From Colwellia sp. (GTDB lineage Bacteria > Pseudomonadota > Gammaproteobacteria > Enterobacterales > Alteromonadaceae), in the NCBI GenBank assembly GCA_013215655.1, contig JABSOX010000035.1, positions 1-51,775 of the forward strand: DNA of 51,775 bases, written 5' to 3'. This document shows positions 26,223-34,199 of this stretch, piece after piece (positions within the stretch are counted from its first letter, which is position 1; the number at the start of each line of letters is the position of its first letter). The notes beneath the pieces were generated by a model. It saw only the letters and a list, made by a program, of their open reading frames with translations, was not told the origin of the DNA and did no database searches. Position numbers and translations under genes: made by a program.

Positions 26223-27299
26223 ATTATCTTTAGAACGTTGATATTGATGTTTTTTATTGCTATCTCTAGTTTTACAGTTTTTGCAGAACCAATAAAGCTC
26301 ACCGTTTGTGAATGGCAAGGCTACATCATGCCTTGGGAAAGCGAATTTAAAATTTATGCTAAAGCAAGAGGAATGGATGTTGACTTAGAACTCTACCCAG
26401 AATACCTATATTCTCCAGAGCAGGTTTTCAACCTAGTTAGAGGGCGCGTTTGCGACGTAATTACGCCAACTCACAATTATTTCTCACAAAGACATAATCA
26501 ATTGTTTCGCTCGTTGTTACCTATAGACTTTTCCAAAATCCCTAACTATGCCAATGTATCTTCTATATTAAAAAACTTAAAATATAAAGAATATGAGGGA
26601 GACAGTTATGCTGTTCCATTATTAGGAGGGTCATACGGACTAGCCTACAATGCAGATAAGGTACCCGAACCCACTTCATTTGACGTATTATTTGATCCTG
26701 CCAATAAATGTAAGATCACTCTGACTAAAGAACAGATTGCGGCAAATCTTTATATCGCAATATTAAAATCAGGATATGACAAAAAAAACATCTATGACAT
26801 GGATGGAAAAATTATATCTGGAGCGTTTAAAGACCTAAAGATCCAACATAACCTTGAAATCCTATACCGTAATGTCTGTACCCAAGACCGCTTTTGGCAT
26901 GGTGAAGCTGATTTTACTAAACCAGACTTGCTTTATGGAACAACTTATTGGTTTGGTGTCGCTACAGCAAAAAAGAAAGGATTAAACTGGAGAATAGCGC
27001 ACAATGTACGCTCAACAGTTTGGTTAGATACTATTTCATTTGTGCCAACGTTAAAGGACTCGCCAGATAAGTTAAAAGCTGCATATATATTGGCTGATTT
27101 CATGCTCAGTGCTCCTATTCAAGAGAGAATCCATCAAACGTATGGTGTTGTCGTTGTGAATAAAAAAGTAAAACAAGAGTTGAATGATTTATCCAAGTTT
27201 TTTAGAGAGGCATGGCTATGGAAGCCCTTAACGACAAGAACACAAGGGATTTATCATATAATGCATAATAAGGTATTTAATACATTAGAAGAAAACTGA
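26223..27299 (+). CDS. Periplasmic polyamine/spermidine-type solute-binding protein, probable ATT start
   Basis: 358 aa from ATT at 26223. That start gives the signal sequence (M)IFRTLILMFFIAISSFTVFA with a positively charged n-region, whereas TTG 26238 or ATG 26247 leave no charge. The mature part has the PotD/PotF-type pattern: IKLTVCEWQGYIMPWESEF, YSPEQVFNLVRGRVCDVITPTHNYF, AVPLLGGSYGLAYNADKVPEPTSFDVLFDP and DTISFVPTLKDSPDKLKAAYILADFML. No transporter partner is adjacent. A free-standing binding protein could feed a sensor such as the HD-GYP protein upstream. AUU starts are known but rare; a lost ATG is the alternative. Confidence 0.7.
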   Translation: MIFRTLILMFFIAISSFTVFAEPIKLTVCEWQGYIMPWESEFKIYAKARGMDVDLELYPEYLYSPEQVFNLVRGRVCDVITPTHNYFSQRHNQLFRSLLPIDFSKIPNYANVSSILKNLKYKEYEGDSYAVPLLGGSYGLAYNADKVPEPTSFDVLFDPANKCKITLTKEQIAANLYIAILKSGYDKKNIYDMDGKIISGAFKDLKIQHNLEILYRNVCTQDRFWHGEADFTKPDLLYGTTYWFGVATAKKKGLNWRIAHNVRSTVWLDTISFVPTLKDSPDKLKAAYILADFMLSAPIQERIHQTYGVVVVNKKVKQELNDLSKFFREAWLWKPLTTRTQGIYHIMHNKVFNTLEEN

Positions 27300-27419
27300 A
27301 ATATAATTTAGTTTCTCATCATAGCAACATTATTGATTATTGCTCGCGGCAGCTGCTTGCCTAAAAAGGTAACAATTCCAGCTCAATCCTGCATCTGCCT
27401 AACATGGATATAACACTAC

Positions 27420-28367
27420 TTAATTGGTCATAAACTTGCTACAAGCCGTACTAGGATGGATCACGGCTTTGGTGATTTTACCATGTTGATGTTTGACTAG
27501 AGGTTGGTTGATAGAGCCAGCAAACTTATTTGATTTCCACGTCGTTAAATTGGCAATGAATCCCGTGGATTTCTTAGATTTTATCTTATTGTTATTTTTG
27601 CTAGCCGTATTGTTATCTGTCGGTAAATCATTACTAAAGCTTTTTTCGCGACTCGCAGCAACGATGCAAATTCTATTTTCAATGGCATGAGATAATAAAC
27701 TCAACTCAACTTCACACGACTCTTGTATATCAAAAGGTACCAGTAATACGTGGATGCCATTTAAAGCGGCAACTTTAACTATTTCGATATTAGCGTCATC
27801 GGCGGTTAACATGGCAAGGTTAATGTTCCCTTGCTCTAAGGGCAATTCTATAATATTTAATGCATCACTTAGTGTTGTCCACGGATACCTTTGACAAAAA
27901 TTCAATTGTTGTTGTATTGCAAATAAACCATGTTCGTTTATTAACACCGCCTGATGCATACCCTCAAGAACTAAACTGGTGCATAAATATTGAAAAGGCC
28001 TTAACACTGAACTAACTTGCTTAATTAGCTGCTTGCTCAGACATGTTATCTGGGCTCTTTGTTGATCATCAAGAGCGATAGTTTTATCTGCAATAAAGAA
28101 TAACTCTGGCAATTGAATAATGTCACTGAGGTTGTTTACGATGTAATGACAAACATCTTCAATGGCTTGCTCGTTAGATTTGTAAGTTGCAAATATCGCA
28201 ACATTGACCGTTTCTGGAACCTTAAAATGGCTAGAGTCAGTATCAACTGACTGTTCATACAAAGGAATAAATATTTGGCTTTGCCTTTGAGTAAGGAAAA
28301 CGTCAGTGTTAACAATCTTTTCTTGAGCATTTAAGGATGTGGGAATCTGAGCAAAGACTACTCGCAT
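27420..28367 (-). CDS. Nitrilase-fold protein with degenerate active site
   Basis: 315 aa. The middle (about 75-250) aligns with the carbon-nitrogen hydrolase fold: strand NVAIFATY, IIQLPELFF (catalytic Glu retained), HQAVLINEHGLFAI, and INLAMLTADDANIEIVKVAALNGIHVLLVPF, which matches the block normally carrying C-x-D. In this protein the Cys position is Thr/Ala and the usual Lys after the second block is Gln/Asn, so amidase activity is unlikely. The C-terminal ~50 residues are Lys/Asn-rich and low in complexity. It may be a binding or regulatory pseudoenzyme. It is not in an obvious operon. Confidence 0.5.
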   Translation of the reverse strand: MRVVFAQIPTSLNAQEKIVNTDVFLTQRQSQIFIPLYEQSVDTDSSHFKVPETVNVAIFATYKSNEQAIEDVCHYIVNNLSDIIQLPELFFIADKTIALDDQQRAQITCLSKQLIKQVSSVLRPFQYLCTSLVLEGMHQAVLINEHGLFAIQQQLNFCQRYPWTTLSDALNIIELPLEQGNINLAMLTADDANIEIVKVAALNGIHVLLVPFDIQESCEVELSLLSHAIENRICIVAASREKSFSNDLPTDNNTASKNNNKIKSKKSTGFIANLTTWKSNKFAGSINQPLVKHQHGKITKAVIHPSTACSKFMTN

Positions 28368-28452
28368 GATTTATATTTTCCATATACGAAGGGATGTTAA
28401 TCTTTCGAATTCAACAGACCCTGATAATTGATTGATGAACTTAAGGAATAAT

Positions 28453-29145
28453 TTAATAATTAAACGACTCTACTTCTTTTTCATTCAAATAACGCCATTC
28501 ACCTAACGCTAGTGAGTCCAACTTAACGTCGCCAATTTGTTCACGATGTAAACCGATAACACGATTACCAACAGCAGCAAACATACGTTTCACTTGATGA
28601 TACTTACCTTCGGTAATTGTTAACAGTACTTCTTTATCACTAATGATTTCTAAAATAGCGGGTTTAGTTAATCCGTCTTCGCCCTGTAACTGCACACCAA
28701 TTTTAAAGGTTTCAATGAACTCGTCTTTAATAGGTCTGCTAAGTTGTACTCGATAAACTTTTTGGCATTCTTTATTAGGGGTTATAATATTATGCGACCA
28801 ACGACCATCGTCAGTAATAAGCACTAAACCAGTCGTATCGGCATCAAGTCGTCCGGCGATATGTAAGTCAAAGGCTTTATCAACATCAATTAAATGCAAA
28901 AGCGAGGGATATCCTTCATCAACATTTGAGCAGATTGTATCGAGAGGTTTATGTAAAATAATATATCGTGAACTGCGCGCTTGCAGCACTTGACCGTCTA
29001 CTGTGATGGTGTTGTTTTCATGCACCTGCGTTGCGGGATTTTTTATGACTTCACCATTAACTTCAACTTCACCACTTTTAAGTAGTTTTTTAGCTTCGTT
29101 TCTGGTCAGTTCGGTACTTTTACAAATAAATTTATCGAGGCGCAT
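28453..29145 (-). CDS. rsuA: 16S rRNA pseudouridine(516) synthase
   Basis: 230 aa. S4-like RNA-binding domain (about 1-60, MRLDKFICKSTELTRNEAKKLLKSGEVEVNG) followed by the RsuA catalytic domain with catalytic Asp in AGRLDADTTGLVLITDDG, and KPLDTICS and KVYRVQLSRPI blocks. RsuA isomerises U516 of 16S rRNA. Length matches the E. coli enzyme. It lies 136 bp after roxA on the same strand with a hairpin between them, so probably a separate transcript. Confidence 0.93.
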   Translation of the reverse strand: MRLDKFICKSTELTRNEAKKLLKSGEVEVNGEVIKNPATQVHENNTITVDGQVLQARSSRYIILHKPLDTICSNVDEGYPSLLHLIDVDKAFDLHIAGRLDADTTGLVLITDDGRWSHNIITPNKECQKVYRVQLSRPIKDEFIETFKIGVQLQGEDGLTKPAILEIISDKEVLLTITEGKYHQVKRMFAAVGNRVIGLHREQIGDVKLDSLALGEWRYLNEKEVESFNY

Positions 29146-29200
29146 AGTTAGATTATTAGTTTAGGTTGTTAACTTAAGTTTTTAATTTAATATCGTTAAA

Positions 29201-29222
29201 GATAATAGGCGCCGCTATTATC
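29201..29222. terminator. Hairpin between roxA and rsuA
   Basis: GATAATAG (29201-29208) and CTATTATC (29215-29222) are exact inverted repeats around a GC-rich 6-nt centre. On the minus strand TTTAACG follows. It lies 60 bp after the roxA stop and fits a weak terminator. Confidence 0.5.
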
Positions 29223-29281
29223 CTTACTCACAAATAATTAAGCAATATTTCTCTTAACCTCTATTTTATTATCAATAAAGG

Positions 29282-30427
29282 TTATTCAGCAAAATACCAA
29301 TAACCCGCTTCTACTTGCTGACTAATGAACTGTACAAATTCTTTGTTTGTTCGCCAAGTACTAAGTTCGTCAACACTAACGGATACTTGATCACACAAGA
29401 GTTTGATCACAGGAACTATTTCAGGAGAAAAAGTCACTTCATTTCCGTCGATATAACAAATACCACTATCAACAGTTTCAGTGAAATAAAACGCTCTTAA
29501 GCCGCCTATACGGTTTAAATTATTAGCCGCTAATATCTCACTAATATCTTCATCCGCTAAGGGTTCATCAATAACAGCAAGATCTAGCTCATGTTTAGCT
29601 TGGCTAAGATAAGAACCCGTAAAATTGCGAAAAACATCGTCATTATTTAATAATTGCTGTAATTGATTTTTGATCAATTGATAATCGTCTGCATCAATAG
29701 CACCTGAATGTTTGGTCGCTTTACGGTGCGGATCTTCAATAAGCTCGCCGCCCTGCTCGTTATCAATTAAATGATCAGCAAAAGCACTTAACAAGCTCAC
29801 CGTTGAATTAGTACGAAAACCTACCGAAAAACTCATTGAATTGCTTAAACTCACCCCCTCATGGGGGAAACCTGGTGGAATATACAAAATATCGCCAGCT
29901 TGCATTTCGACATCGATTATCGCTGTAAAAGGTTCAACATGTAATAAGGCAGCATGAGCAGCAAATTGACGATGTTCACCTTTATTGCCAACTCGCCAAC
30001 GACGACTGCCAGAGCCTTGACAGATGAACGTATCATATAAATCAAGATGAGGACCAACACTACCACCTGCTGTCGCAAAGCTAGTCATTAAGTCATCAAG
30101 ACGCCAATGAGGAATAAAACGAAACGGTTCAATAATTTTAGCCGCGTCTTCTGACCAGTTATCAAGCGCCTGAATAACTAAAGACCAATCCTTTTCGCCT
30201 AAATGATCATATGACTCAAATGGACCAAATTCAGCCTGCCAGCTATTATTTTTTTTATAAATAAGACGTGATTGCACTTCTTCTTCCAACGCTAAACCCG
30301 CAAGTTCATCAGCACTGATCGGGTCTTGAAAATCAACAAAGCCTTGCTTAATTAGCACCGGCTTCTTTTGCCAATAATCACGTAAAAATTCTTCTTGGCT
30401 AAATTCGGTTAAATTTAAATGGTACAT
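29282..30427 (-). CDS. roxA: 50S ribosomal protein L16 arginine hydroxylase (JmjC ribosomal oxygenase)
   Basis: 381 aa, close in sequence and length to E. coli RoxA/YcfD. N-terminal FLRDYWQKKPVLIKQGF and GPFESYDHLGEKDWSLV blocks, then the iron site H127-x-D129 in GPHLDLYD and H189 in PPGFPHEGVS, with the 2-oxoglutarate region and the C-terminal winged-helix-like part. The Fe(II)/2-oxoglutarate enzyme hydroxylates an arginine of L16 in the cytoplasm. An in-frame GTG three codons upstream is open, but ATG at 30425-30427 (MYHLNLTEF) fits the family start. Confidence 0.95.
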   Translation of the reverse strand: MYHLNLTEFSQEEFLRDYWQKKPVLIKQGFVDFQDPISADELAGLALEEEVQSRLIYKKNNSWQAEFGPFESYDHLGEKDWSLVIQALDNWSEDAAKIIEPFRFIPHWRLDDLMTSFATAGGSVGPHLDLYDTFICQGSGSRRWRVGNKGEHRQFAAHAALLHVEPFTAIIDVEMQAGDILYIPPGFPHEGVSLSNSMSFSVGFRTNSTVSLLSAFADHLIDNEQGGELIEDPHRKATKHSGAIDADDYQLIKNQLQQLLNNDDVFRNFTGSYLSQAKHELDLAVIDEPLADEDISEILAANNLNRIGGLRAFYFTETVDSGICYIDGNEVTFSPEIVPVIKLLCDQVSVSVDELSTWRTNKEFVQFISQQVEAGYWYFAE

Positions 30428-30513
30428 ATCTGCCACGGTTTATATTTTTGGAGGCTAAGCCTCATTTTCTTATAGGTGTAGTCTACCAGATTAAGCATGA
30501 AGTAAGCTTAAAT

Positions 30514-30753
30514 TCATGCTACTGACATACCCGCAATTTGATGCCAATAACCATTACATTCTTCGACGCCGTCTAACTTAAATTTTTGAGGCGTTATTAA
30601 CTGCCTTTTAAAAATATCCATTTGCTTAAATGCTTGTTCACTGTCTGCACTGACTCTGGCGATATCAACACCAAATGCTGCCATATCTTTTATTTCATTA
30701 ACTAGATTATATTGATAACCCGACATTTTTTGAATGCCGTTTAAAAATTGAAG
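30514..30753 (-). pseudogene. ubiV: 3' remnant of ubiV (U32 peptidase-like ubiquinone hydroxylase subunit)
   Basis: About 79 codons ending at 30514. The C-terminal reading LNGIQKMSGYQYNLVNEI … EECNGYWHQIAGM matches the C-terminus of UbiV (E. coli LNGIQTMSGYVYNLGNEL … DCNGYWRRLAGL). All upstream parts, including the Fe-S cysteines, are absent. UbiV with UbiU hydroxylates ubiquinone precursors without oxygen. The reading can be followed up to about 30753, where it overlaps the ubiT remnant. A 70-codon ORF starting at ATG 30726 remains open but is a tail, not a gene. Confidence 0.85.
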
Positions 30754-30881
30754 GTGATACAGAGCTTGGGCTTGAAGTTAAAAATTTAATGGATGCCATT
30801 GATATTGAACATCTGCCCAGCACAGTACACAAATTTGTCGAATTTATCGCTTCGTACCTAGATAGCCGTAATTATAAGTAG
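30726..30881 (+). pseudogene. ubiT: 3' remnant of ubiT (SCP2-domain ubiquinone accessory factor)
   Basis: 51 codons, no start, ending TAG at 30879-30881. FFECRLKIEGDTELGLEVKN then LMDAIDIEHLPSTV matches the C-terminal half of UbiT (E. coli FFQRRLVIEGDTELGLYVKN then LMDAIELEQMP). UbiT is the SCP2-type lipid carrier of O2-independent ubiquinone synthesis, normally divergent from ubiUV. Here its 5' half is missing and its 3' half abuts the ubiV tail in opposite orientation, as expected if one deletion took out ubiV 5', ubiU, the promoters and ubiT 5'. Confidence 0.85.
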
Positions 30882-30929
30882 ACTTTATAAGTTCGTATTA
30901 TCAGGGATAATTAACAAAGTAAAACTAAA

Positions 30930-30977
30930 CTTTAATTACTTTAATTACTTTAAATTACGGGTATAATCACTTTAATG
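30930..30977. repeat. Iteron-like CTTTAATTA direct repeats over a promoter
   Basis: CTTTAATTA occurs at 30930-30938 and 30939-30947, then CTTTAAATTA at 30948-30957 and a partial CTTTAATG at 30970-30977. A perfect -10 TATAAT lies at 30962-30967, with the repeats covering the -35 region. They could be binding sites for the product of the next gene (replication initiators and their repressors often use such repeats) or an activator site. Confidence 0.5.
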
Positions 30978-31045
30978 AAATTCTCCCGAAGTAAGCCAAC
31001 TCTGACAGGCTCATTTCACTACATCATGGGGAATTAATCCGAGAG

Positions 31046-31062
31046 ATACCACTACGTGGTAT
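31046..31062. promoter_or_regulatory. Palindrome upstream of the O/P-like genes
   Basis: ATACCAC-tac-GTGGTAT is a perfect 7+3+7 palindrome in the 5' leader, 45 bp before the start codon at 31108. It could be an operator or an RNA hairpin. Confidence 0.45.
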
Positions 31063-31107
31063 ACATAAAGATACACAGTAACTTTATGAAGTATTAAAGG
31101 GCAATCA

Positions 31108-32229
31108 ATGTCACACACACATTATTTTGATATTGAAGATGCTAACCGTTATGGTATTGAGCAGGCTATCTTTTTAAACTATTTTCGCGTAGGTTTACGA
31201 GAAAATAAAGCGCATAATATTCATATTTATGACAATTATGTTTGGGTAAACTATACCGAACATGCCCTATCCATTTTATTCCCTTATATTAATATTGAAA
31301 AAATCAATCATATTTTACAAAGTATGGTAGAAAACGGCTTGCTAAAGACTGGGAACTACTCAAAAAATAATAATCAATATTCTCGATGGTTCAGCACAGA
31401 AGAATTCTGTCTTTTCAATAATATCAACAACCCCATACCAACAACATTACCAAATGACTTTTCTAACGAAATGTCTAACGGAATAGCGAACGAAAGTTAT
31501 TATTACATTGAGCCTCAACAGTCTGCAATCAATGAAAATAATGTAGCCGAACATGCTTATCAAAATAAGAGTTTTAGCAATTCACTACCTGCAACATCAG
31601 TTTTAAATCATCAACAAGGGCGATATGAAAGCAATACTTCTTTTAAAGAAGAAGCACTTATACCTCGACGTTCTTGGTCTGAAATAGAGTTATGTGCGTA
31701 TGAAGTCGATATTGACAAATTACAAATTCAACATGGATATGATAAGAGTTTTTATTCTGATATTTTAGATACATTCCTCGCTAAAATGGAAGCTGAACAA
31801 GTGCCCGCTCCTAATCTTGTTATTGCCCGCAGACGCTTTGTCGCCTACGCAAAAATGACCATGCTAAACTTCAAACAAGGCAATCATAGATATAACTTCA
31901 CTACCGATAGAAAAGCACAAAGCCGTCAAAACCAGATAGATAAATGGCAAAAATACTTAGGTAAACCGGAGAGTAAAATTGTCAACAATATGGATCTACG
32001 TGGTTTACAAACACCAATTGAACAAGTTTGGGACTCTTATGTCGCGAAAGGTTTTGAAAAAGAAATACCGTTAAAAAATATACAACAACTTGAAGCTGGC
32101 TTTAAAAATTATTTAGCGACTTGGATTAAAAATGACACAAAAGTTAAATATACATCACCAAATAGAGCGTCAATTGATTTAGACGATAGAAGTTGGGCTG
32201 ATAACTTCAAATTGAGGATTAAGAGTTAA
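31108..32229 (+). CDS. Winged-helix DNA replication protein, phage O/DnaT-like
   Basis: 373 aa. The N-terminal ~100 residues (YGIEQAIFLNYFRVGLRENK … VWVNYTEHALSILFPYI … LLKTGNYSKNNNQYSRWFS) form the winged-helix pattern seen at the start of phage replication proteins and DnaD/DnaT-type proteins. An Asn/Ser-rich linker (about 110-195) precedes a helical region and a C-terminal DnaT-like segment (LEAGFKNYLATWIKND … DDRSWADNFKLRIKS). It ends 3 bp before a lambda P-like gene, the O-P order of phages, so a role in loading the replicative helicase or at primosome restart is likely. No phage structural genes are nearby. Assignment is by pattern only. Confidence 0.6.
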   Translation: MSHTHYFDIEDANRYGIEQAIFLNYFRVGLRENKAHNIHIYDNYVWVNYTEHALSILFPYINIEKINHILQSMVENGLLKTGNYSKNNNQYSRWFSTEEFCLFNNINNPIPTTLPNDFSNEMSNGIANESYYYIEPQQSAINENNVAEHAYQNKSFSNSLPATSVLNHQQGRYESNTSFKEEALIPRRSWSEIELCAYEVDIDKLQIQHGYDKSFYSDILDTFLAKMEAEQVPAPNLVIARRRFVAYAKMTMLNFKQGNHRYNFTTDRKAQSRQNQIDKWQKYLGKPESKIVNNMDLRGLQTPIEQVWDSYVAKGFEKEIPLKNIQQLEAGFKNYLATWIKNDTKVKYTSPNRASIDLDDRSWADNFKLRIKS

Positions 32230-32232
32230 TTT

Positions 32233-32718
32233 ATGAAAGATGTAAGACAATTAATGTCACAGGCTAATCACAATTTACGTACTAATCAACAACACGCTCA
32301 GGAAATTCAAGAAGTTCAAACTCCAGAAAATGTTATTAGTTTAGTCATCATGATCACGCAAAGATTTGAGGGTATTTATCAATATACTGGAAATAGAACT
32401 CAACAAAAAATGGCTTTACACAGACAAGAGTTGACGCAAGCACTTGCGAATATACAAGAACAAATCAATGAAGATATGATACATGATGCTATCGATTTCT
32501 TTGCTTTAAAAGGCGGTAAGTTTCCTCCTAATGTTCCTGAGTTTATTCAAGTGGTTTTAAAGCAACACGATGAGATAAGAAAACATCCTGAGCATCAGTG
32601 GTTTGATAAATCAAAAGCACTACCACAATTTACCCCAGAGCAATTTCAGTCGATGGGAAAAAATGGCATTGCGTTAGCTCGCCAAGCAATCAAGAAAAAC
32701 AATAAACCATCGCCCTGA
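32233..32718 (+). CDS. Replication protein P-like helicase loader candidate
   Basis: 161 aa. The central part (ENVISLVIMITQRFEGIYQY … RQELTQALANIQEQINEDMIHDAIDF … GGKFPPNVPEFIQVVLKQ) follows the layout of lambda P: a hydrophobic F…L helix, an R…W/L-type helix, an I…I..G helix and a P-P.P.EF motif. P recruits DnaB helicase to the origin. No AAA+ ATPase motif is present, so it is not DnaC. It starts 3 bp after the O/DnaT-like gene and is certainly co-transcribed. Confidence 0.55.
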   Translation: MKDVRQLMSQANHNLRTNQQHAQEIQEVQTPENVISLVIMITQRFEGIYQYTGNRTQQKMALHRQELTQALANIQEQINEDMIHDAIDFFALKGGKFPPNVPEFIQVVLKQHDEIRKHPEHQWFDKSKALPQFTPEQFQSMGKNGIALARQAIKKNNKPSP

Positions 32719-32751
32719 ACTTATAGTAATTAAGGTTAAAAGGAAAACTAA

Positions 32752-33393
32752 ATGGACTTACTTTCAGGTTTATTATTAATAACCTCTATTCATGTATTAG
32801 CGGCAGCATCTCCGGGGCCTGATTTTGTTTTAGTTTCTCAGCAGACTCTTGCTAATGGTAAAAAATCGGGTTTTATGTGCAGTATCGGCATTGCTCTTGG
32901 TTTATCGATTCATATCATTTATTCAGCTTTTGGCTTAGCCGCAGTTATCGCTAACTCAATTACCGCGTTATGGGTAATAAAAATATTAGGCGGCTGTTAT
33001 CTTTTATATCTTGGTTATAAAGGCATTACCGCAAAAGCAAATAATCAAGCTGATCAAAGCTCTAAACAAACACTTAAACAAGCGACTAAACATTCATCAG
33101 CTAAAAGCATTGGCATTGGTTTTTTATGTAATGCTCTCAACCCAAAAGCACCGATATATTTTGTTGCTTTATTCACATTAGTGTTATCTCCTGACTTACC
33201 GTTAAGCCATTTAATTATTTATGGGTTGTGGATGATGATAATTCAGCTTGCGTGGTTTTCAACGGTCGTAATGCTACTATCTCGACCCAGTATCAAAGAG
33301 AAATTTAAACGTCTTGGCCATTGGATTGACCGAATACTTGGTGGAGCAATGATCATTATGGGCATAAAAATAATCACTACTCGTGTTAACTAA
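32752..33393 (+). CDS. LysE/RhtB family amino-acid exporter
   Basis: 213 aa inner-membrane protein with about six transmembrane segments. The N-terminal ASPGPDFVLVSQQTLANGKKSG is the family signature, followed by GIALGLSIHIIYSAFGLAAVI, WVIKILGGCYLLYLGYKGI and GFLCNALNPKAPIYFVALFT. It exports amino acids or small derivatives; the substrate is not predictable. AAGGA lies 7 nt before the ATG. It starts a run of four unrelated small genes with short gaps. Confidence 0.92.
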   Translation: MDLLSGLLLITSIHVLAAASPGPDFVLVSQQTLANGKKSGFMCSIGIALGLSIHIIYSAFGLAAVIANSITALWVIKILGGCYLLYLGYKGITAKANNQADQSSKQTLKQATKHSSAKSIGIGFLCNALNPKAPIYFVALFTLVLSPDLPLSHLIIYGLWMMIIQLAWFSTVVMLLSRPSIKEKFKRLGHWIDRILGGAMIIMGIKIITTRVN

Positions 33394-33436
33394 ATCCTTT
33401 ACTCAGATAACAGCCAGAAAATGAAGATGATAACTG

Positions 33437-33820
33437 ATGAAATGTAAAAACCACCATGGTAGTTGTTTGTGCAGCGCAGTAAGGTTTCAAGCGTATGCTG
33501 CTCCTTTAAGAGTATCTCATTGCCACTGTATTATGTGCCAAAAACAACATGGTGCGGCTTATGCCAGTTATGTAACCTTTAATGAAATTGATATTAAGAT
33601 AGTTCAAGGTAAAGAAAACATAGCCTCATTTAGATCAACAGATACCGTCGTTCGAAGCTTTTGTAAGCAATGTGGATCGAATATCAGTTGGCAATCAACA
33701 ACGGCTTCACCAGCCCAAATAGGTTATGCCTTAGGTATTTTTGATTCAACCTTTGAAAATGCAGAAATTAAAGATATTTTCACTGATAGTAAAGTTTGTT
33801 GGTTATCTACACTTAAATAG
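33437..33820 (+). CDS. GFA (glutathione-dependent formaldehyde-activating-like) family protein
   Basis: 127 aa. Zinc-binding cysteines are visible in SCLCSAVRF, HCHCIMCQKQHG and RSFCKQCGSNISWQS, the full GFA/CENP-V pattern. The archetype accelerates addition of formaldehyde to glutathione, but most family members have other or unknown roles. It is cytoplasmic. Although the window also holds the frmA-fghA pathway, this gene is 32 kb away and no shared regulation is visible. Confidence 0.88.
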   Translation: MKCKNHHGSCLCSAVRFQAYAAPLRVSHCHCIMCQKQHGAAYASYVTFNEIDIKIVQGKENIASFRSTDTVVRSFCKQCGSNISWQSTTASPAQIGYALGIFDSTFENAEIKDIFTDSKVCWLSTLK

Positions 33821-33863
33821 CCAACACTCATAGTCGTACCAATATCAATAAACAAGGTGAATT

Positions 33864-34169
33864 ATGACTAAAGAATATACGTCGTTTAAAGAGTTTTATC
33901 CTTTTTATCTCAGTCAACATCAAAATAATATTTGTCGCCGTTTACATGTTATTGCGACAACATTGATCATCTTGCTATTTATTTATGTCATCGCTACCAG
34001 CCAATGGCAACTACTTTGGTATATACCTCTTGTAGGTTATGGCTTTGCTTGGATTGGGCACTTTGTATTTGAAAAGAATCGTCCAGCTACTTTTAGCTAT
34101 CCACTATATAGTCTACTTGGTGATTGGGTTATGTTTAAAGATGTTATCACTGGTAAAATAAAGTTCTAA
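33864..34169 (+). CDS. DUF962 / Mpo1-like membrane protein
   Basis: 101 aa. It starts TKEYTSFKEFYPFYLSQHQNNICRRLHVIAT, with the conserved H-x-N-x-x-x-R-x-x-H pattern, has two transmembrane segments (about 28-46 and 50-68) and ends with SLLGDWVMFKDVITGK, all as in DUF962. The yeast relative Mpo1 is an Fe-dependent dioxygenase that shortens 2-hydroxy fatty acids; a similar lipid role here is only an inference. Confidence 0.85.
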   Translation: MTKEYTSFKEFYPFYLSQHQNNICRRLHVIATTLIILLFIYVIATSQWQLLWYIPLVGYGFAWIGHFVFEKNRPATFSYPLYSLLGDWVMFKDVITGKIKF

Positions 34170-34199
34170 ATATTTTCTCTTTCTATTATTAGGATAAAT

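Noticed and set aside
30514-30726. The 70-codon ORF as a small protein gene
   Set aside because: Its sequence is the UbiV C-terminus, no ribosome site precedes the ATG, and homology continues upstream of the start.
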